From assembly GCF_018860165.1 (NCBI RefSeq), contig NZ_JAHKNG010000007.1:61842-125841 (forward strand): a DNA stretch of 64,000 bases, given 5' to 3'. Below, piece after piece: positions 57,601 through 64,000 of the stretch. The notes under the pieces were generated by a model, which did no database searches, had not been told where the DNA came from, and was given only the letters and a program-made list of their open reading frames with translations. How positions within the stretch are numbered: position 1 is the first letter of the stretch; each line of letters starts with the position of its first letter. The translations under genes were made by a program, and so were the position numbers. This stretch comes from Paracoccus marinaquae. Lineage in GTDB: Bacteria > Pseudomonadota > Alphaproteobacteria > Rhodobacterales > Rhodobacteraceae.

Positions 57601-58625
57601 GCGAGGCCCACGATCTGCCACCCGGATCGCCCCGACCATCGTCCCTGTCAAAAGCCGTTGTGTTCGGCGCGCCCGAGGCGGTGCTGCTGGACCTGCCGCA
57701 ACTGACCGAGGATCAGCCCGCGCATCGGCCGTTCATAGCCGCCCATGCCGTTCCTTGGCCGGGGGAGATGGCGGTGTTCCGCAGCCCGTCGAGCGATGGC
57801 TTCGAGCTGCTAACAGCATTTGGCGGCCGTGCCCGGATCGGGACGCTGGTCTCGGATTTCTATTCAGGCCCGACCTCGCGCTTCGATCTCGGCAATGCGC
57901 TGGTGATCGATCTGCTCTCCGGCATATTAGAAAGCGTCACTGACCTGACGCTGTTCGGCGGGGCCAACGCGCTCGCGATCGAGAGCGCAACTGGCATCTG
58001 GGAGATCGTGCAGGCGGGCACAGCAGACCTGATTGCACCGGGCCGCTATCGCCTGACGCGTCTGCTGCGAGGACAACGCGGCACGGAAGCGGCCATGACC
58101 AACCCGGCTCCTGCAGGCGCGCGGGTGGTGGTATTGGACGAGGCTCTGGCCTCCTTGCCAATTGCCGAGGCGGATCTCGAGCTGCCGTGGAACTGGCGCA
58201 TCGGTCCCGCAAGTCGGTCTGTCAGCGATGAGACCTATGTCGCAGCCAATTTCACCCCCGAGGGCGCTGGGCTGCGGCCCTTTTCCGTCGCTCATGTGGA
58301 GCAGCCATGGCGCAGACCGCGCACGCAGGGCGATCTGACGATCCGCTGGACACGGCGGTCGCGTGCACTCGCGGCAGACAGCTGGCGTGCGGTGGAGGTG
58401 CCGCTGATCGAAGAGGTCGAAGCCTATGAGGTCGAGATCCTCGATGGTGCAACGGTCAAGCGGATGCTGAGCGCGACCACGACCAGCGCGATCTACACGG
58501 CCGCCCAGCAAACCACCGATTGGGGCGGACTGCTCGCGCCCGGCGACACACTGACAATCCGCATCTTCCAGCTCTCCGCTCTGATCGGGCGGGGGGCGGC
58601 CAAGACCGTCACGCTCCAACTCTGA
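54657..58625 (+). CDS. Host-specificity/megatron tail tip protein (GTA gp15-type), copy 2
   Basis: A 1322-residue protein, about the usual size for GTA gp15-like megatrons. Gly-rich hydrophobic N-terminus, TSATEGAVIPRLYGRMRIGGN, GH-like TIM-barrel region (FIGIDNYMPLSDWRDG, FTELGCPAIDRG, WTWDARPYPFFPAL), then hub and FnIII-like parts ending with IYTAAQQ. It lacks the roughly 190-residue inserted domain of the copy at 5327-9838: the sequence passes directly from RTPITDG to PWVFRYKD, which defines the ancestral junction. Confidence 0.92.
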   Translation: MATLVLGAAGAAIGGSIGGAILGVSAATIGGFIGSTIGSVVDSWIISSLAPTQRIEGARLDNLRITSATEGAVIPRLYGRMRIGGNIIWATDFREETKTTTQGGGKGGGGGGKVKTTEYFYYASFAVALCEGPITGIGRIWADGKLLDTAGVTWRWYPGDESQAADPFITAKMGATNTPAYRGTAYVVFEDMPLGNYGNRIPQLSFEVFRPLADPDTAEGLTQAVTMIPASGEFAYATQGIRKGSGGSSEPENLNALTDTADMVVALDRLQAMAPKVESVSLVVAWFGDDLRAGNCKVRPGVEVTAKSTTPSAWSVNGVSRANAFLVSRDDQDRPVYGGTPADFAVVQAIQEMKARGLRVTFYPFILMDVPPGNSLPNPYSDNAAETGQPAFPWRGRITCSPAAGYAGTVDKTATAAAQVAALFGAAMPASFSVSGESVNWTGAAGDWGLRRMVLHYAHLCAAAGGVDAFLIGTEMPGLTTIRTGASNYPAVQAYGDLLADVRSILGFGTKFGYAADWSEYFGHQPGDGSGDVFFHLDPLWADPEIDFIGIDNYMPLSDWRDGFEHSDAAEGWPAIYDRAYLQGNIAGGEGFDWFYASAVDRSAQVRTPITDGAASKPWVFRYKDLQAWWSNAHYNRPGGVESGTPTAWVPQSKPIWFTELGCPAIDRGTNQPNVFFDPKSSESFTPHFSRGWRDDAIQRAYLEATYLWWAEAANNPVSGIYGGRMVHVPECAAWTWDARPYPFFPALADVWTDGANWRLGHWLTGRLGAVSLAALVRHLCLRAGMPEARIDVTGLWGAVEGYAIGALESPRASITTMSRHFGFDAVETEGVIRFVMRGRASITTIAHDDLVAALEGDVLELTRAQETELPQALKWQVARADEDYDAALVEARRITVDTTRIASESFPMAVPPEEAERRCRRALMEAWTGRETAAFRLPPSRLAMDPADVVTLDHDGRHIPLRLVSIADAEARGIEAVRQDREAHDLPPGSPRPSSLSKAVVFGAPEAVLLDLPQLTEDQPAHRPFIAAHAVPWPGEMAVFRSPSSDGFELLTAFGGRARIGTLVSDFYSGPTSRFDLGNALVIDLLSGILESVTDLTLFGGANALAIESATGIWEIVQAGTADLIAPGRYRLTRLLRGQRGTEAAMTNPAPAGARVVVLDEALASLPIAEADLELPWNWRIGPASRSVSDETYVAANFTPEGAGLRPFSVAHVEQPWRRPRTQGDLTIRWTRRSRALAADSWRAVEVPLIEEVEAYEVEILDGATVKRMLSATTTSAIYTAAQQTTDWGGLLAPGDTLTIRIFQLSALIGRGAAKTVTLQL

Positions 58626-58633
58626 GGGTCGCT

Positions 58634-59710
58634 ATGTCCGACACCACGACAAACCTTCTGCTGCCTTACATTCTGGCGGCGCAGGCCCAGAAGCATGTCA
58701 CCCACAACGAGGCGCTACGCCTGCTCGACGGGCTCGTGCAGCTTTCTGTCCTCGATCGCGATCTGACAGCGCCACCGGGAAGTCCCGCCGATGGCGACCG
58801 ATACATAGTCGCCTCGGGCGCGACGGGCGATTGGGCGGGCTGGGACCTGAACGTGGCGGTCTGGACCGATGGTTCATGGCTGCGTCTGCCACCACGGACC
58901 GGCTGGCGGGCATGGATCGAGGACGAGGGCCTGCTGCTGGTTTACGATGGCGCCGGCTGGGTCGGCACAACTCCGGACGCGTTGCAGAACATGGCGCTGC
59001 TCGGGCTGGGGACCACAGCCGACGCTGCCCACCCGTTCTCGGCCAAGCTCAACGCTGCGCTCTGGACGGCCAGGACCGTGGCGGAAGGCGGGAACGGCGA
59101 TCTCTTCTACACCATGAACAAGGAGGCTGCGGGCGACGATCTCGGTTTGACCCTGCAGAGCGGCTTCGTGACAAAGGCGCTTGTTGGCCTCTTCGGCTCC
59201 GACCGCTTTCGCCTCGCTGTGTCCGCCGACGGCAGCAGTTTCTTCGACGGGCTGAGCGTCGACAACGCCACCGGCATCGTCGACCAGCCGCAATTGCCGC
59301 GGTTCAAGGCATACACGAACTACGACAACTACGTTGGCGTCGGGACCTGGGCGAAGATCGGCCTCAACAACACCGACTACAACGATCAGGGCGCGTTTGA
59401 TGCCGGTACTAACCTCTTCACCGCACCTGTGGACGGGACCTACCTCTTCGGCGCGACGCTGCTCTACAAGGTCAATGCCAGTACCTCGGCGCGGATGCGC
59501 GGGCGGCTCGTGCTGAATGGTGCGACCGAAATCCGTGGCTCCTTCGGCGAAATCTCTGCCACCCACGTCACGCTCGCGACCGCCATCTGGCTGCAGACCA
59601 TGGTGCCGCTGACGGCGGGCGACACCATAGAACTGCAAGGGTACTTCCGGGTCGCGGACGGCTACTTCGCAGCCGACCACACGTCCTTCTGGGGCTGCAA
59701 GGTCGGCTGA
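58634..59710 (+). CDS. DUF2793 tail protein with C-terminal C1q-like domain
   Basis: A 358-residue protein: DUF2793 module (LPYILAAQAQKHVTHNEALRLLDGL, DGDRYIVASGATGDWAGW) at residues 1-115, a linker with WTARTVAEGGNGDLFYTMNKE, and a C-terminal jelly-roll typical of C1q-like domains (FTAPVDGTYLFGATLLYKV, RGRLVLNGATEIRG, LTAGDTIELQGYF). C1q-like tips are common receptor-binding ends of phage fibres. Last gene of the tail operon. The C-terminus is unrelated to the copy at 9853. Confidence 0.85.
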   Translation: MSDTTTNLLLPYILAAQAQKHVTHNEALRLLDGLVQLSVLDRDLTAPPGSPADGDRYIVASGATGDWAGWDLNVAVWTDGSWLRLPPRTGWRAWIEDEGLLLVYDGAGWVGTTPDALQNMALLGLGTTADAAHPFSAKLNAALWTARTVAEGGNGDLFYTMNKEAAGDDLGLTLQSGFVTKALVGLFGSDRFRLAVSADGSSFFDGLSVDNATGIVDQPQLPRFKAYTNYDNYVGVGTWAKIGLNNTDYNDQGAFDAGTNLFTAPVDGTYLFGATLLYKVNASTSARMRGRLVLNGATEIRGSFGEISATHVTLATAIWLQTMVPLTAGDTIELQGYFRVADGYFAADHTSFWGCKVG

Positions 59711-60122
59711 GGCGGGCGTGACATAGGCACGCCATCAACATGGACGAGAGATTTCTGAAGGAGGCACGGCTCGCCAGCCGCAGGATCCTCCGAGAGCCGT
59801 CGTGGCAAAGTTGCGAAACGGGGGAGTCTTCACCGACGCGAACGGCCCTGAGCCGCCGCTCACGTCGCCCCCTCAAGCTGCGGTGCAGCTTCATCGAAGC
59901 AGACATTTATGCTTTGCACGGCATTTTTTCGGCGAGAACGCAATACTGCGGACTTCGTTGCCTTTGAAGGGAACGCTAGCTTGGTCCATGGTCAACCTAG
60001 CAGTGTTCTTCGGGAATGGCATCGTTTTGAAGGCCGCTTCAACCCGCCCAACCTTAGCGGTTCGAAGTGAAAAAATGCTCGGAAAAGGAGAAGTCAACAC
60101 AATGCGGTGAAGACCCCACGCA
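59711..60122 (+). other. Intergenic stretch after the tail operon, no supportable gene
   Basis: About 410 bp between the end of the late operon and a convergent cargo gene. Frames at 59740-59967 and 59802-60110 are open but have no ribosome-binding site or recognisable product. Composition shifts to A+T-richer DNA toward 60.1 kb, marking the start of imported cargo. Confidence 0.45.
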
Positions 60123-61157
60123 CTAAATAAGAACTAATCGATACAGAACCGAACTCTTGCCGTCCATTCGGCCAATACTGGACAACGCCAATTCCATGGC
60201 TTCGCCAAATTGGTACGATTTTCCACGCCACTCCTCATGGACCTCAACTGCTTGAATAGATGTGGAATTGTTGTCATCATGCATAAACTCAAGGAATTCA
60301 GAATAATCTGACAACGCACGACTTAAAGACGATACGACTATCTCCCTACTCGCTTCATCCAAATAGTTACAATTGCCACTAACAGCCAGCAGCCTCTCTG
60401 TTGGCGTTTTCGAAATCATATCCCTCACGTCATTCTGATTCACGGTTTCATTTCTTGAATAGGCATCAAGAAGAAATAGAAGAGCAGAATAGCAGGTTAG
60501 CATTCTGCTATATTTTAATTTGAGGTTCTTAATTTTAGTTTCAGCCGAGCCTGATTTTCGCTTATACTCGTAGTTTACGCAAAATGTACGCCACATTCGT
60601 AAAATGTCGTTAAACAAGAACGCGGGTACAAACTTCTTTGGGTTTGCGGAATGGTCTAAAAAGTATTTCTCAATCACGTGCCCTATTAGCCTATCGTATT
60701 CAGCTACTCCGAGTAGTGGTTTACTCTCCAAAAGGAGTAGCAATCTGCCCGTCAATGAATTTTTAGCATCATCGTCTGGTCCACCCAGATACTTCACGTA
60801 TTCTTCAAATGTATGACAACTCAGGTATTTTCCGTCACCATCGAAGGCTGGAAGTTCGTTCTCCTCCACGCAGCTTATTAAATGATATTGAAGCTTTATT
60901 TCATCAATTCCACTAAGTCGGCGTTCTATCTTAGGGCCATTCTCAGATTTCTTTTCAATCATATCAGACACGATAAACAAGTCTAAGTCGCTGCTTGGAC
61001 CAGCTTCCAAACGCCCGTATGAGCCTGTCGCATAGACGCAAACGCGTTGGCCAAAAAGCTTTTCAGCACTGGATAACGATTTTTTAACACTTTCAAGCTT
61101 TTTGCTAGAAAAGTCCCGCGCTGTTGATAAATACACTTCTTTCAAATTACTTCTCAC
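60123..61157 (-). CDS. Nucleotidyltransferase-fold protein paired with a DnaQ-like exonuclease
   Basis: A 344-residue protein. The NTase core is visible: GSYGRLEAGPSSDLDLF with Gly45-Ser46 and Asp57/Asp59, preceded by a helix (LESVKKSLSSAEKLFG). The remaining 270 residues are helical with no recognised motif (EIVVSSLSRALSDYSEFLEF). It overlaps the upstream exonuclease gene by 11 nt, so the two are coupled. The DNA is A+T-rich compared with the phage genes. NTase-fold enzymes modify nucleotides, RNA or proteins and recur in toxin and defence modules; the substrate is unknown. Confidence 0.75.
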   Translation of the reverse strand: MRSNLKEVYLSTARDFSSKKLESVKKSLSSAEKLFGQRVCVYATGSYGRLEAGPSSDLDLFIVSDMIEKKSENGPKIERRLSGIDEIKLQYHLISCVEENELPAFDGDGKYLSCHTFEEYVKYLGGPDDDAKNSLTGRLLLLLESKPLLGVAEYDRLIGHVIEKYFLDHSANPKKFVPAFLFNDILRMWRTFCVNYEYKRKSGSAETKIKNLKLKYSRMLTCYSALLFLLDAYSRNETVNQNDVRDMISKTPTERLLAVSGNCNYLDEASREIVVSSLSRALSDYSEFLEFMHDDNNSTSIQAVEVHEEWRGKSYQFGEAMELALSSIGRMDGKSSVLYRLVLI

Positions 61158-61785
61158 TCTTAGTAAATAATTTTGAGAAAATCATAGCTTGCTCGATTGC
61201 ATCATCGAGGGCGTGATGCGTGTGCTTCAGATCTGGCTTCATAAAGCTTGGAATTCTGTCTCTACCCGAAGTCACGATAGTTCGGGAGTGCTTCACAGCA
61301 ATCGCCGTCTTGATATCAAAGCATCTGGAATACCCAAAGGGCGAGCCAGTTTTGGAGAATCTGACAAAATACCAATACAACCAAGACCAGTCGAAACTTA
61401 ATGGGTAAGCAACCAGTATTGGGTCGCCAGCACCTGCAACTTTCGTGATCCACTCTGCGGCTTGGGACATTGCCTCTTGAGGGTCGGTCCCTTCTACTTT
61501 TAACCGGTCACGGTCGAAGCCATTCACTTCCAGCGCCTTGGGATCAAACTCATCTGAGATCGGTTTCAGCTCACGATAGAAAGTAGTCTCGTAATCAACA
61601 GGCGCAGAAAAAGTCTCCCCATCGAAAGTTCCCGCGTATGTAATGCCGATGGAAAGGATGGAGTTTGGCCCGGGGATAGCACCATCGGTTTCAATGTCCG
61701 CGGAAAAATATACATCGTAAGGCAAAGTCACCTCATCCACGAGTTTAGTCAAATCACCCTTATCTGTTCTCTGAATAATCCGCAT
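61147..61785 (-). CDS. 3'-5' exonuclease, DnaQ/DEDDh family
   Basis: A 212-residue DEDDh exonuclease: Asp30-x-Glu32 in YFSADIETDG, Asp132 in YPLSFDWSWL, His191 and Asp195 in HHALDDAIEQA, all four acidic residues plus His in correct order. Lacks other domains. First gene of a two-gene minus-strand unit with the NTase; located between the tail operon and attR. It may act as nuclease effector of a defence pair (inference). Upstream 61786-62203 has no gene. Confidence 0.85.
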   Translation of the reverse strand: MRIIQRTDKGDLTKLVDEVTLPYDVYFSADIETDGAIPGPNSILSIGITYAGTFDGETFSAPVDYETTFYRELKPISDEFDPKALEVNGFDRDRLKVEGTDPQEAMSQAAEWITKVAGAGDPILVAYPLSFDWSWLYWYFVRFSKTGSPFGYSRCFDIKTAIAVKHSRTIVTSGRDRIPSFMKPDLKHTHHALDDAIEQAMIFSKLFTKSEK

Positions 61786-62203
61786 TCCGTCGTCCTACCT
61801 AGCATCTTCATACGGGGATTCCATCGAACCAACCATCGAAATCGTCATCAACGACTAAGCACATTGCTTTGTATGTGACGATCCCTGCCCCTGTTGCACT
61901 AGAGTTTCGTCGTTATGCAACCCAGTTCTCGATAAGTGAAATTTCACAGCCCTCCAAGCGCGGTTTGCGGTTCAAATCTGCTGAACCCAGTGAATGTCCG
62001 CTTCTTTAACAGCAACACTTAGTGCATTTTGTAGCGGAAGTTCGGTTTCCGCCCACTATGTTGATGACCGCAATTGACGACCGCTGGGTGCGAGTGTCGC
62101 GTTTGGGCTGGCGTCGCCACCTTTCTGCGCACTGTGCGCAGGACCGGTTCGTTAGGGTTAGCACTCTGAGTTAAAGCCCCGCAAGGCCACCGAGTATGCG
62201 CGC
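61786..62203 (+). other. Intergenic stretch without a supportable gene
   Basis: About 420 bp between the exonuclease start and the end of the DUF6880 gene. Contains short A+T-rich and G+C-rich patches but no convincing frame, repeat or RNA by eye. Presumably includes the promoter of the exonuclease-NTase pair near 61.8-61.9 kb. Confidence 0.4.
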
Positions 62204-63640
62204 TCAGCCGTCCACCAGGGACCAGAACCCGTATTTTCGGCCATGTTTCTGCCGAAGCGCTGCGACAAAACCCTCATGTGTCAGGACTGCACCATAGTCG
62301 GTGATCGCCCGTTCCGACGCTTCGCATTCCGCCAGATGGCGCGCGGCATGGCGGTAGCGTGTGGACTTTGCGCCCTTTAGCGTGTCCTCGACCATCGCGC
62401 GGCGCAGTAGCGTCGCGGCAAGCGGCTGGCGCGCGTCGAGCGCCTCTGCGGCGTGGCTCAGCGTGGTGTAGTCATCGCCGTCCAGCTCATCGGCGCGGGC
62501 CAGCACGATCCGCGAAGCCCGATCAAGCGCAGGCCAGTCGACCAGGAAGCTGATCGCCGCGCTGAGGCGAGGATAGGTTTCGACAGCATCGAGCGCTTTT
62601 TCCTCGGCCTCGACATCCTCGAAATCCGGCAACAGCTTGAGGTATTTGCGCAGGGCCCGCGCGCTCAGGCCCTGCTCGAACGTGGTCCAGAGATGCACCT
62701 TCAGATCGTCCAGCTTGCCCAGACGATTGAGACAGTCTTCATAAACCTCATCAAGGTTGGAATTGAACCTCCGGATGTGGCTATCCGCCTCGCGCGCCAT
62801 GGACGCGCGCAGAATGTCATAGGCTTCCTCGACCCGACCCGCGTCGATCAGACGGCGCGCCACATCGGGGGCGATGGTGCCGTAGGTCAGCTGCTCGGCC
62901 GAATAGCGTGCCATGTAGGCATCGACGTCACCCTGCGCATCGGCCACATCGGCAAGAATGATCGAGCATGTCGACTGCTTTGCGCGCCGAACGGAGTCTG
63001 CGGGCGACGAGGACAGACCAAAGCGTTCATACGCGGCCAGTTCCTCGGGCGTCGGCGGCATGTCGGCCCATGTCTTGGTGATCTGTTTGAGATGCTCCAA
63101 CCCTTCCGGGCCAAGCGCCTCTGCCGTCTCCGGGATGATGCCGTCAAATTCGCCATAGCCCGCGTCGGCAACCGCATCGAGAATCCGCTCGGCCAGCGTC
63201 TGCGGATTGATCGTGACTCGGGGTGCCACCTGCCCGATCATCGTAACAGCTTGGCAAAACACATCGCCAACAGAGCCGTTGCTGTCATCGGTGCGCTCAT
63301 GGATCGACGGGGCAAGTTGCAGGAAGGACCAGAGAAGCTCAAACGCCTCGCCTGCATCATGCGGCGCGATCACCGTCTCGATCTGGGCCAACAGGCTGTT
63401 CAGATCCTTGACCAGCGCACGCTGCTTGCGCCAGTCGACATAGCTTCGCGACCGCCGCAGAGATGCAAACCGCTTGCGCAGATCCGCGGTTACTTCCCTG
63501 GGGCCCTGTGCTGCGCTCAATTCCATCCGGGCGCGGCGCTGCAAGGCTGCGGACCCTTGCACCAGTTCCATAACCAGATCGGCAAGCTTGGGCGCGCCCA
63601 GCCTTTCGAGATTGGCTTTGTTCAGTGTTTTCTTCGACAT
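62204..63640 (-). CDS. DUF6880 family protein
   Basis: A 478-residue helical-repeat protein: SKKTLNKANLERLGAPKLADLVMEL at the start, then YVDWRKQRALVKDLNSL and AFELLWSFLQLAPSIHERTDDSNGSVGDVF, the recognised DUF6880 pattern, followed by TPR-like helices to the C-terminus (AARHLAECEASERAI). These proteins often accompany SWIM zinc-finger genes in proteobacteria, but no partner is seen here. It lies 200 bp inside the tRNA-proximal end of the element, so it is either phage cargo or host sequence carried in by imprecise excision. Confidence 0.75.
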   Translation of the reverse strand: MSKKTLNKANLERLGAPKLADLVMELVQGSAALQRRARMELSAAQGPREVTADLRKRFASLRRSRSYVDWRKQRALVKDLNSLLAQIETVIAPHDAGEAFELLWSFLQLAPSIHERTDDSNGSVGDVFCQAVTMIGQVAPRVTINPQTLAERILDAVADAGYGEFDGIIPETAEALGPEGLEHLKQITKTWADMPPTPEELAAYERFGLSSSPADSVRRAKQSTCSIILADVADAQGDVDAYMARYSAEQLTYGTIAPDVARRLIDAGRVEEAYDILRASMAREADSHIRRFNSNLDEVYEDCLNRLGKLDDLKVHLWTTFEQGLSARALRKYLKLLPDFEDVEAEEKALDAVETYPRLSAAISFLVDWPALDRASRIVLARADELDGDDYTTLSHAAEALDARQPLAATLLRRAMVEDTLKGAKSTRYRHAARHLAECEASERAITDYGAVLTHEGFVAALRQKHGRKYGFWSLVDG

Positions 63641-63761
63641 CGCGATTACTCGGGATCAGTTTCAAAGAACCGTATCCGGAAACTGCCCGCGATGACAGAG
63701 TGCCTGCTTTCGAGCCGCGGCATTGATTCTATTGGGTATTTGTTGTGCGACTCGCCAAACG

Positions 63762-63780
63762 TTGACGTGGCGTTGACATG
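63762..63780 (+). repeat. Tandem TTGAC element inside the right end of prophage 2
   Basis: TTGACGTGGCGTTGACATG, 18 of 19 identical to 14030-14048 in the same orientation. Two TTGAC units 11 bp apart. Probable integrase arm-type site, 67 bp inside the att copy. Confidence 0.6.
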
Positions 63781-63794
63781 GAATGTGGACAAGC

Positions 63795-63818
63795 AAAAAG
63801 CCCCGCGCGATGCGAGGC
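63795..63818 (-). terminator. Terminator of the tRNA-fMet gene
   Basis: On the minus strand a 7-bp stem with one mismatch (63812-63818 with 63800-63806, 5-nt loop) followed by five T (63795-63799), 28 bp after the tRNA CCA end. It is inside the element boundary and thus likely phage-supplied. Confidence 0.65.
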
Positions 63819-63846
63819 CTAAGGCTTTGGTATTATTCGGTAAAAG

Positions 63847-63923
<77 letters not shown>

Positions 63924-64000
63924 ACAGGGTTGCGCGTGTGTTGCGCGGTTGCGCCGATCGGGATGTGACAGGCGCTTTTTGGGTCATCGTTTCAGAGAGG

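Noticed and set aside
59740..60110. Two short plus-strand frames after the tail operon
   Set aside because: No ribosome-binding sites, no recognisable sequence, and they lie in a compositional transition zone.

Overview
The window is high-GC DNA with alphaproteobacterial hallmarks, and most of it is prophage. The tail and baseplate genes are closely related to those of the gene transfer agent (GTA) and lambda-like prophages of Rhodobacteraceae. A Paracoccus- or Rhodobacter-like host is the best guess, inferred from family resemblance and not proven. No ribosomal or clear housekeeping genes are present; the only certain host marker is an initiator tRNA gene (63847-63923, minus strand).

Layout. 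(1) 1-about 13.84 kb is the right part of a first prophage: end of the tail tube gene, a frameshifted tail chaperone, tape measure, GTA-type baseplate genes, a very large host-specificity protein, a DUF2793 tail protein, a lysis cassette with nested spanins, then a two-gene cargo pair (SocA/Panacea-like protein plus proteasome-like Ntn hydrolase). (2) 13842-13888 is a 47-bp copy of the 3' part of the tRNA gene (att site). (3) 13.89-63.85 kb is a second, essentially complete prophage of about 50 kb. From its left end it holds an operon of exported paralogous proteins, an IS5-type remnant, integrase, an early/replication region with VRR-NUC nuclease, an O-like initiator carrying iterons, and a C5-methyltransferase. 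Next come a Type III-like restriction island (24-33.4 kb), a ParB-methyltransferase, and the lambda-type packaging and head genes (terminase, gpW, portal, S49 protease/scaffold, decoration, capsid). Two insertions follow (a coiled-coil gene and a Panacea toxin-antitoxin pair), then the tail genes with an internal lysis cassette. A nuclease/nucleotidyltransferase pair and a DUF6880 gene lie before the intact tRNA.

How it fits together. Both prophage right ends have the same order and spacing: a TTGA-type tandem repeat, a tRNA-type terminator, then the tRNA 3' sequence. I infer two related phages integrated in tandem at one tRNA-fMet gene. Their tail modules are diverged homologues in the same orientation about 47 kb apart. 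Both use the same predicted -1 ribosomal frameshift (A AAA AAC followed by an 11-bp hairpin) to make a tail-chaperone pair.

Cargo sits at the ends and at module joints: candidate defence or conversion genes at 12.5-13.6, 14.2-16.6, 24.0-33.4, 45.2-46.1 and 60.1-61.8 kb. The most unusual are the Type III-like island with an additional nuclease and a RelE-UvrD fusion, the Panacea-like/proteasome-like pair, and the exported paralogue operon.
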